Assembly (NCBI GenBank): GCA_020354435.1
Contig: CP070646.1
Span: forward strand, 3,285,427-3,333,483
Length of the DNA stretch: 48,057 nucleotides
Source: Gammaproteobacteria bacterium
Lineage (GTDB): Bacteria > Pseudomonadota > Gammaproteobacteria > GCA-001735895
Reading direction: 5' to 3'
A model generated the notes under the pieces. That model was not told the DNA's origin. It saw only the letters and a list, made by a program, of their open reading frames with translations, and made no database searches. Positions 42,543 through 48,057 of the stretch are shown piece after piece (the stretch's first letter is position 1; each line of letters begins with the position of its first letter). Made by a program: the position numbers and the translations under genes.

Positions 42543-43821
42543 CTTCCGCCAGTTCGGGCAATGCCTGGGCCGGCATCAGGCGGTTGATCGCGTCGGCCAC
42601 GCGTCGGCCGCTGACGACACCGTCCTCGTGAAAACCATTGCCGAGCCAGGCACCGGCAAACCAGCTACGGTTGCGCCCGTTGATCTGATCGATCTTTTCC
42701 ACGGCCGCGACGGACTCGAGAGAAAATACCGGGTGGCTGTATTCGAAGGTCTGAATAATCCGCTCTTCGGCTATCGATTCCGTGGCGTTCAGGGTTACGC
42801 AAAAGGTGGTGTCCGATTGCAGTCCCTGCAGGATGTTCATATTGTAGGTCAGTACCGCGCGTTGCTGGTAGCGTTCACGCAGCCAGTAATTCCAGCTAGA
42901 CCAGGCCAGGCGTTTACGCGGCAGCAGCGAATGGTCGGTATGCAGCACCACTTCGTTGGACTGGTAGGGAATCGCCCCAAGCGCGTCGCTCTCGGCCCGC
43001 GTCGGATCTCCGAGCAAGCCGAGAGCCTGGTCGCTATGGCAGGCAAAAACGACCTGGTCGTAGTGCCGGCTGCGGCCGTTGGCCATGATCAATTCGACCG
43101 ACTCAGGGCGCCGGCGAACCTTCGAAATATTGGCATTGAGCTGGATCGTATCGCGAAAGCCGCGCGTCAGTGGCTCCAGGTAACTCCTCGATCCACCCTT
43201 GATAACGTGCCATTGTGGCCGGTCATTTACGCTCAGCAGGCCATGGTTCTTGAAAAATCGGGTAAAAAAGAGCAGCGGAAAGTCGAGCATGGATTCGGTC
43301 GACGCGGACCAGATCGCGCAACCCATCGGCAACAGGTACTGGAACCTGAAGGCATCACCATAGCGATTGGCTTCGAGATAGTCTCCGAGGGTGGTTGCGG
43401 CGGAAATGCGTCCGCTCTCGAGATCGCGCACGGCCTCGCGATTGAAACGCAGTATATCACGCAGCATGCCGTGGAATGACGGTCGCAACAGGTTAAGCCG
43501 CTGCGCGAACAGGGTATTCAGATTATTGCCGCCGTATTCGAGTCCGCTGTCATCGCAACGCACGCTGAAGCTCATTTCCGTAGGCTGGGTACTGACGCCG
43601 AGGGCTTCTATCAGTTCGATAAAGTTCGGGTAAGTCCAGTCATTGTAAACGATGAAGCCGGTGTCGATAGCATACTGCCGTCCCGCGTATTCCACATCGA
43701 TCGTCGCGGTATGGCCACCGATTCGCGGTTCTGCTTCGTAGATCGAAATATCGTGCCTGTGCTGCAGGTAATAGGCCGCGGTAAGACCGGAAATACCGGC
43801 GCCGATGATCGCAATTTTCAT
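42529..43821 (-). CDS. FAD-dependent amine-oxidase-like protein (COG2907 type)
   Basis: The 430-residue product begins with a perfect FAD-binding motif (IAIIGAGISGLTAAYYL) and EAEPRIGGHTATIDV. It then has DTGFIVYNDWTYPNF, SVRCDDSGLEYGG and the late FAGAWLGNGFHEDGVVSG segment. This subgroup sits with DUF1365 and CFA synthase in many proteobacteria and is more likely to desaturate or isomerise an acyl chain than to oxidise a free amine. The ATG at 43821 overlaps the upstream SDR stop (ATGA), which is preferred over an in-frame ATG at 43887 inside the SDR gene. Confidence 0.88.
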   Translation of the reverse strand: MKIAIIGAGISGLTAAYYLQHRHDISIYEAEPRIGGHTATIDVEYAGRQYAIDTGFIVYNDWTYPNFIELIEALGVSTQPTEMSFSVRCDDSGLEYGGNNLNTLFAQRLNLLRPSFHGMLRDILRFNREAVRDLESGRISAATTLGDYLEANRYGDAFRFQYLLPMGCAIWSASTESMLDFPLLFFTRFFKNHGLLSVNDRPQWHVIKGGSRSYLEPLTRGFRDTIQLNANISKVRRRPESVELIMANGRSRHYDQVVFACHSDQALGLLGDPTRAESDALGAIPYQSNEVVLHTDHSLLPRKRLAWSSWNYWLRERYQQRAVLTYNMNILQGLQSDTTFCVTLNATESIAEERIIQTFEYSHPVFSLESVAAVEKIDQINGRNRSWFAGAWLGNGFHEDGVVSGRRVADAINRLMPAQALPELAEVACA

Positions 43822-44606
43822 TCTCCAGTTCCTCGGTTGGATTCCGTGCTCCGATAGTCGTTTTTCGGGGCCAGCATTTTCTGCCAAAGACCCGGCATCA
43901 GCTTCGACAGCGCGAGCAAGACCGACAGGCGCAGCGGGAAGCTGTAGCTGCGCGGGCGCGACTCCAGGTTCCTGACGATGCGCCGCGCCGCCTGATCGGC
44001 ATCCATCAAAAACGGCATGTCAAAATCGTTCTTGCGCGTCAAGGGTGTATCGACGAAACCCGGATTGACGACACTGACATCGATGCCCTCGGTCGCCAGA
44101 TCGATGCGCAGGCTGTCGAAGAAATACTGCATTGCAGCCTTGGAGGCACCGTAGGCCTCGGCGCGCGGAAAAGGTGCCGCCGTGACCTGCGAAGCGATCG
44201 CGACGATGTGCGCACGATCGCTGGCCTGGCGCAGTAACGGTAAAGCCGCCTTGACACAATTGAGCGTGCCAAAGTAATTGATTTCCATGACGCGGCGGGC
44301 CGCACTCCAGTCTGGCTCGGGAAAGTCGAGATACTCGCAGTTGCCGGCATTCAGAATAACCTGATCGAGATGCAGCGAACCCTTTGCAATACGCCTGATC
44401 GCCGCTTCCAGCGAGACTTCGTCGGTTATATCGCATTCGATCGGGATGATATTGGCATCCAGCTCGGTCAGCCGATCGAGTTGCTGCCGATTGCGCGCGG
44501 AGGCAATTACGTGATTACCCTTTGCGGCGAGCGCCAGCGCAAGACTTCGTCCGAGGCCGCTGCTCGCCCCCGTGATCCAGATAACCTTGTTTGCCCGGGC
44601 TGCCAT
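43818..44606 (-). CDS. Short-chain dehydrogenase/reductase
   Basis: The 262-residue protein is a classical SDR with the cofactor motif TGASSGLGRSLA, the NAG strand motif (LNAGN), the catalytic Ser near AIASQVTA and the YGASK active-site motif. It ends with a C-terminal hydrophobic stretch (SFPLRLSVLLALSKLMPGL) that may associate with membrane. Substrate is unknown. It is second in the leftward operon, 4 bases after the NTF2-like gene, and shares the lipid-modification context. Confidence 0.87.
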   Translation of the reverse strand: MAARANKVIWITGASSGLGRSLALALAAKGNHVIASARNRQQLDRLTELDANIIPIECDITDEVSLEAAIRRIAKGSLHLDQVILNAGNCEYLDFPEPDWSAARRVMEINYFGTLNCVKAALPLLRQASDRAHIVAIASQVTAAPFPRAEAYGASKAAMQYFFDSLRIDLATEGIDVSVVNPGFVDTPLTRKNDFDMPFLMDADQAARRIVRNLESRPRSYSFPLRLSVLLALSKLMPGLWQKMLAPKNDYRSTESNRGTGE

Positions 44607-44610
44607 GGTG

Positions 44611-45039
44611 CTAGCTCGCCAGCCGCAACCTGAGCCAGCGCGTTACGTTGCCCAGCAGCGGCAGTTGTTCGTAAAGCATCGCGCCCATGTCGTAAAAATC
44701 CTCGTGGTATTCGATCTTTTCAGCGATTTTGAGGTGACTGACACCGCGCACGCTGATCAGGCGGTTACCGAGCTTCGGATGCTTGAAATGCATCAACCAC
44801 TTGATGTAGGCAGCGTCGTCGTTAACCAGCTCGTCGAGGTACTCGAAACGACAGTCGCTTAGATCGGCACACATCGACGTGAAGTAGTCTTCCAGTTCGA
44901 CCAGTCCACGTATCTCGTGCACCGGATCCTTGAAGACGATGCGGTCGTCATAAATAGAACCCAGTTGACTCAAATCGGAATCGTGCAGGACTTTGAAATA
45001 GTCCTTAAAACGCACTAAAAACGGCTTATTACTGTTCAT
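44611..45039 (-). CDS. NTF2-like/SnoaL-like protein
   Basis: The 142-residue protein has the cone-shaped NTF2-like pattern: an N-terminal helix (RFKDYFKVLHDSDLSQLGSIYDD in part), FKDPVHEIRGLVELEDYF, then strands CRFEYLDELV, AYIKWLMHFKHP and SVRGVSHLKI, and a final YHEDFYDMGAMLYEQLP. Such proteins bind small hydrophobic molecules or act as isomerase-like enzymes. It is first in the leftward arm, with the predicted ECF promoter about 45 bases upstream. Confidence 0.8.
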   Translation of the reverse strand: MNSNKPFLVRFKDYFKVLHDSDLSQLGSIYDDRIVFKDPVHEIRGLVELEDYFTSMCADLSDCRFEYLDELVNDDAAYIKWLMHFKHPKLGNRLISVRGVSHLKIAEKIEYHEDFYDMGAMLYEQLPLLGNVTRWLRLRLAS

Positions 45040-45082
45040 TCAGGGTGTTCGCTCTCGAAAAAACTTGCAGATGATGTAGCGT

Positions 45083-45110
45083 TATACGTCTTCGAGCCTG
45101 TTTTGGATCA
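45083..45110 (-). promoter_or_regulatory. ECF-type promoter, leftward arm
   Basis: Read leftward: -35 TGATCC (45110-45105), a 16-base spacer, then -10 CGTATA (45088-45083). Transcription would start near 45075 and give a leader of about 36 bases before the NTF2-like gene. The TGATCC -35 agrees with what is known for RpoE of the ChrR-type (ECF11) group. Confidence 0.75.
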
Positions 45111-45125
45111 ATCGGTGATCCAAAA
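45101..45125. repeat. 25-bp perfect inverted repeat joining two ECF -35 elements
   Basis: TTTTGGATCA (45101-45110) and TGATCCAAAA (45116-45125) are exact reverse complements separated by ATCGG. Each half contains a full TGATCC -35 box for the opposite strand, so the two divergent promoters are back to back with only five bases between their -35 elements. Confidence 0.9.
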
Positions 45126-45143
45126 TCGCGCTTGCACCGTAAA
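45116..45143 (+). promoter_or_regulatory. ECF-type promoter, rightward arm (sigma-chrR operon)
   Basis: -35 TGATCC (45116-45121), a 16-base spacer, then -10 CGTAAA (45138-45143). It mirrors the leftward promoter and would autoregulate the sigma factor gene, with a start near 45150 and the ATG at 45184. Confidence 0.75.
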
Positions 45144-45183
45144 CATGCAAACGAAAGCAACCAGGGCGTATATAATGACGGCG

Positions 45184-45762
45184 ATGAGTAACCGACAGAG
45201 TTCCAGCGAAAAGCTGATAGCGCTTGGCGCCTGCATATCGCGCGTAGCCAAGGAGCGCGACAAATCCGCTTTCGCTGAACTGTTCGACCATTATGCGCCT
45301 CAAATTCGCGCCTACAGTCTCGCGCGTGAGCCAGGCGCCGATCTCGTCGCCGACGAACTGGTGCAGGAAGTCATGACCCGCGTCTGGCTCAAGGCCGAAA
45401 AGTATAATGCCAGCCTGGCTAACCTGAACACCTGGATTTTCACGCTGGCTCGTAATTGTCGAATCGACTATTTACGTCGTAACGGTCGCTACGTCAGCGA
45501 AATCGATCCAACCGATCTCTTCAACGATATGGAAGACGAGGGTCCCGGCCCGTTTCAGCTGGCGCAGCAAAGCCGGGCCGAAGCAAGTATTCGCGAAGGC
45601 CTCAGGCAGTTGCCACGCGAACAGTCGGAAGTTTTAACCAAGGTTTATCTGGAGGGGAAAAGCCACCAACAGGCCAGCGAAGAGCTGAAATTGCCGCTGG
45701 GCACCGTTAAATCAAGGGTACGCCTGGCGTTGAAGAAACTCGAAGTGCTGGTAGAGAGGTAA
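45184..45762 (+). CDS. ECF sigma factor of the RpoE-ChrR (singlet oxygen) type
   Basis: The 192-residue product is an extracytoplasmic-function sigma factor: region 2 (AFAELFDHYAPQIRAY, ELVQEVMTRVWLKAEKY, LNTWIFTLARNCRIDYLRR) and region 4 (LRQLPREQSEVLTKVYLEG, SHQQASEELKLPLGTVKSR). With a ChrR gene 2 bases downstream, it belongs to the ECF11 group that responds to singlet oxygen and organic peroxide in Rhodobacter sphaeroides. I start at the second of two closely spaced ATGs (45175 and 45184). It should transcribe its own operon and the divergent one through the mirrored promoters. Confidence 0.92.
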   Translation: MSNRQSSSEKLIALGACISRVAKERDKSAFAELFDHYAPQIRAYSLAREPGADLVADELVQEVMTRVWLKAEKYNASLANLNTWIFTLARNCRIDYLRRNGRYVSEIDPTDLFNDMEDEGPGPFQLAQQSRAEASIREGLRQLPREQSEVLTKVYLEGKSHQQASEELKLPLGTVKSRVRLALKKLEVLVER

Positions 45763-45764
45763 CA

Positions 45765-46427
45765 ATGGATAGATCAAGCAACCACCCCGCATACGAATTG
45801 CTGGCGGCCTATTCCGCGGGCAGCCTGCCGTTGAGCCAGGCCCTGTGCGTGTCCGCCCACCTGGAACATTGCCATTCCTGCACCCGGCAGCTGCAACGCC
45901 TGAATCGCGTTGGCAGTGAATTGATGCAGCAGCTGAAGCCCGCAAAGGCATCGAACGATCTGAAGAACCGGTTGCTCGACAGCCTCGACTCGTTGACCGA
46001 CGAGGCACCTGCTGAACAACCGAAGCGGTTCGATCCGTCGATTCCGCGCTGCCTGCACCAGTTTGTCGATCAAGGTTACGCCGAGCTGCCGTGGAAACGG
46101 GTATCTACCGATATTCACAGCGTCGAATTATGTCGAGACAACAATGGTGCCAAGGTCGAGTTACTGAAGATCAGGCCCGGCGGATCGGCCACGACCCATA
46201 CCCATCTCGGCGACGAGTATACCGTGATTCTCGAGGGCAGTTTCTCCGACGAATCGGGTCTTTACAAGCAGGGCGATTTCGTGGTCAAGGACGCCCGTGA
46301 CCGGCATACGCCGGTTGCGACCCAGGACCGCGAATGCATATGCCTCGCGGTTACCGAAGGCCCGATCCAGTTCACCGGTTTTTTCAGTCGCCTGCTGAAT
46401 CCGCTGATTCGGCGCGGTTACGCCTGA
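45765..46427 (+). CDS. chrR: ChrR-type zinc/cupin anti-sigma factor
   Basis: ChrR binds the sigma factor through an N-terminal zinc domain, and its C-terminal cupin is needed for release by singlet oxygen. The 220-residue product has zinc ligands His7, His32, Cys36 and Cys39 (HxxxCxxC in HLEHCHSC), matching the Rhodobacter arrangement. The cupin has HTHLGDEYTVILEGSFSD, GDFVVKDARDRHTPVA and ECICLAVTEGPI. A GAGAGG site overlaps the sigma stop. Presence of the full cupin indicates that the signal-response half is intact. Confidence 0.93.
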   Translation: MDRSSNHPAYELLAAYSAGSLPLSQALCVSAHLEHCHSCTRQLQRLNRVGSELMQQLKPAKASNDLKNRLLDSLDSLTDEAPAEQPKRFDPSIPRCLHQFVDQGYAELPWKRVSTDIHSVELCRDNNGAKVELLKIRPGGSATTHTHLGDEYTVILEGSFSDESGLYKQGDFVVKDARDRHTPVATQDRECICLAVTEGPIQFTGFFSRLLNPLIRRGYA

Positions 46428-46444
46428 ACCGCCGCTGTTCGATC

Positions 46445-47416
46445 GTGACCAGCGAGGCCGCCGACCCTGAAACACGAGACAAACTGCTGATCGGCGTCAG
46501 CAGCTGTCGCGTTGGCGAAATGGTTCGCTTCGACGGCGGCCACAAGCAGAGTCGCTATATACTCGATACGCTCGGCAGGTTTTTCAGCTTCCGCCCGTTT
46601 TGTCCCGAGATGGCGATCGGCCTCGGTGTGCCGCGCGAAACGATTCGGCTGGCTGACATCGGCAGCCAGCGGCGCGCCATCGGCAACAAAACCGCGGATC
46701 TCGATGTGACCGATGCTCTCATCGAAAGCGCCCAGGCACAGCGCAACTGGCACCAGCAAATCTATGGCTACATCGTCAAGAAGGATTCACCGAGCTGCGG
46801 CATGGAGCGCGTGCGCGTCTATCACGGCGAACAGCCACAGCGTAACGGCATAGGCCTCTACACCGAGACCATGATGCGTAACTTCCCCGCCCTGCCGGTA
46901 GAAGAGGAAGGCCGGCTCGGCGACCCGGTACTGCGGGAAGGCTTCATCAAACGGGTTTTCATCTATAAACGCTGGCAGGACATGCTGGCAGATGGCATCG
47001 ACTGGTCGGCGCTGACCGAATTTCATGCCCGGCACAAACTTATTCTATACAGTCATAACCAGGAGCTCGGACGAGGGCTCGACCGTGAATTGGCCGCGGC
47101 CCATGACCAACCGATCGAGGATTACGCGCCGCGGTACCTGAATCAACTGATGCAGTTACTGAAAATCTCCGCCAAGCGCTCGAATCACGTCAATGTGCTC
47201 GAGCATATTCGCGGTTACCTGAAAAAAGAGCTCGACAAGGACGACAAAAAAGAACTCAGCGACAGTATCGAAAAATACCGCCTGGGTCTGCTGCCGCTGA
47301 TCGTACCGATCACGCTGTTGCGCCATCACTTTCGCAAGTACCCGAACGACTACATCGATCGTTCCTATTACATGCGGCCGCATCCGGACGAACTGATGCT
47401 GCTGAATTCGCTATAG
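46445..47416 (+). CDS. TudS-like (DUF523) and DUF1722 fusion protein
   Basis: From the GTG at 46445 the 323-residue product has an N-terminal DUF523 domain and a C-terminal DUF1722 (YbgA) domain. The DUF523 part has the three conserved cysteines Cys21 (VSSCRVG), Cys53 (RPFCPE) and Cys118 (KDSPSCG) that hold an iron-sulfur cluster in TudS thiouracil desulfidase. DUF1722 follows with TEFHARHKLILYSHNQ and ISAKRSNHVNVLEHIRGYLKK. In E. coli the DUF1722 gene ybgA is next to phr, and the same pairing occurs here. The reaction in this organism is unproven. It sits 17 bases after chrR. Confidence 0.86.
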   Translation: MTSEAADPETRDKLLIGVSSCRVGEMVRFDGGHKQSRYILDTLGRFFSFRPFCPEMAIGLGVPRETIRLADIGSQRRAIGNKTADLDVTDALIESAQAQRNWHQQIYGYIVKKDSPSCGMERVRVYHGEQPQRNGIGLYTETMMRNFPALPVEEEGRLGDPVLREGFIKRVFIYKRWQDMLADGIDWSALTEFHARHKLILYSHNQELGRGLDRELAAAHDQPIEDYAPRYLNQLMQLLKISAKRSNHVNVLEHIRGYLKKELDKDDKKELSDSIEKYRLGLLPLIVPITLLRHHFRKYPNDYIDRSYYMRPHPDELMLLNSL

Positions 47417-47443
47417 CGGCGCCGACGTCACGAGGTCGATCCT

Positions 47444-48057
47444 TTGAACGGCAATCGTCTCAATCTGGTCTGGTTCCGCCAGGATCTCCGCCTGAGCGAT
47501 AACCCGGCGTTGCGCGCCGCGGCCGCGTCCGGCGAAGTGCTGCCGATTTACATCCTTGACGATAACAATGCCGACAGCTGGCGTATGGGCTCAGCCAGTC
47601 GCGTCTGGCTGCATCACTCGCTAACAGATCTGAATCAGGCCCTGGGCGGTCAGCTGCGTTTTTTTCGCGGTGACGCACTCAGAATCATTGCCAGACTCGT
47701 CGCGAGTTTGCCGATCGAGGCAGTGTTCTGGAATCGGTGTTACGAGCCCTGGCGCCGTAAGCGCGACACCGAGATCAAGAATGCTCTCAAGGTCGAAGAC
47801 GTCGAAGTCCGCAGTTTTAATGCGTCACTGTTATGGGAGCCCTGGACGGTGCAAAAGTCCGACGGCTCGCCTTACCGGGTGTTTACACCCTACTATCAAA
47901 AAGGTTGCCTGGCGCTGCCGGCGCCAGAACAGCCGCTATCCCCGCCGGACGAACTAATTTGCTACAGGCAAGACCTCGAAGACAGTGGGCCGCTGTCGAC
48001 ACTGGCGCTGTTGCCGGATGAGAACTGGCATCGAACCTTGATCGCGAACTGGACGGT
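47444..48057 (+). CDS. phrB: Deoxyribodipyrimidine photolyase, N-terminal part
   Basis: The reading runs from a TTG with GAGG 8 bases upstream to the window edge with no stop (204 codons). It begins with the photolyase signature NLVWFRQDLRLSDNPALRAA, then VLPIYILDD, SRVWLHHSLTDLNQAL, FFRGDALRII, VFWNRCYEPWRRKRDTEIK and SPYRVFTPYYQKGC, as in the antenna-binding N-terminal domain of class I CPD photolyases. The FAD domain lies outside, so a cryptochrome or (6-4) enzyme is not excluded. It repairs UV damage with visible light and completes the rightward stress operon. Confidence 0.93.
   Translation, partial: MNGNRLNLVWFRQDLRLSDNPALRAAAASGEVLPIYILDDNNADSWRMGSASRVWLHHSLTDLNQALGGQLRFFRGDALRIIARLVASLPIEAVFWNRCYEPWRRKRDTEIKNALKVEDVEVRSFNASLLWEPWTVQKSDGSPYRVFTPYYQKGCLALPAPEQPLSPPDELICYRQDLEDSGPLSTLALLPDENWHRTLIANWT

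Noticed and set aside
1-48057. Integrated mobile element or phage
   Set aside because: I saw no integrase, transposase, phage structural gene or tRNA-linked attachment site, and the gene content is chromosomal throughout.

Overview
The window looks like the chromosome of a free-living gammaproteobacterium, probably aquatic or marine. The evidence is gene order and protein resemblance: ispE-lolB-TPR lipoprotein divergent from hemA-prfA-prmC, the gmk-rpoZ-spoT-ridA-recG block, a UvrD that reads almost like the E. coli protein, and a Pseudomonas-type hut locus. Base composition is fairly GC-rich and even, apart from one AT-rich patch near 9.73-9.97 kb. I saw no rRNA, tRNA, CRISPR array, transposase or phage gene. 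Coding density is high, many genes overlap by 1-11 bases, and several appear to start with TTG or GTG.

Layout. 1-2441 (minus): start of ispE, lolB and a TPR lipoprotein. 2583-8302 (plus): hemA, prfA, a 286-base gap with a structured mini-ORF leader, prmC, then a coupled trio (small ferredoxin-like protein, orphan FetB-type permease, SRPBCC protein). 8339-10839 (minus): a quinone-reductase-like gene and a beta-hydroxyacid dehydrogenase, separated by a 665-base gap that holds a palindromic element and a candidate small RNA with a strong terminator. 10909-17231 (minus): uvrD, a hairpin-rich repeat region, a small hypothetical gene, moaE-moeA and a large P-loop protein with zeta-toxin-like motifs. 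17221-23071 (minus): recG, ridA, spoT, rpoZ and gmk. 23179-24000 (plus): tcdA.

24095-31925 is the histidine-utilisation locus. hutI-hutC-hutU plus a small secreted protein run left; hutF-hutH-hutG run right. A perfect 20-bp palindrome between them is the likely HutC operator for both directions. HutF plus HutG specify the five-step route (histidine, urocanate, imidazolonepropionate, formiminoglutamate, formylglutamate, glutamate). 31932-38576 carries a YrbL-like protein, an EamA transporter, an FAD amine oxidase overlapping a TauE/SafE permease, a secreted MORN-like protein and a YgiQ-type radical SAM protein.

38617-48057 is a photo-oxidative (singlet oxygen) stress island. An ECF sigma factor and its ChrR zinc/cupin anti-sigma factor are followed by a TudS(DUF523)-DUF1722 fusion and a photolyase, cut by the window edge. 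Diverging from them is an eight-gene run: NTF2-like protein, short-chain dehydrogenase, FAD amine oxidase, DUF1365, cyclopropane-fatty-acid-synthase-like methyltransferase, DUF2878, an unrecognised secreted protein and a DUF3833 lipoprotein. The two arms are separated by a perfect 25-bp inverted repeat that contains a TGATCC -35 element on each strand, each 16 bases from a CGTAAA or CGTATA -10 element. This explains how one sigma factor could fire both arms.

The least ordinary items are this mirror-image ECF promoter, the candidate small RNA with an anti-Shine-Dalgarno segment at about 9.69-9.79 kb, the hairpin that pairs the start codon of a 14-codon ORF between prfA and prmC, and the 593-residue zeta-like P-loop protein downstream of recG.
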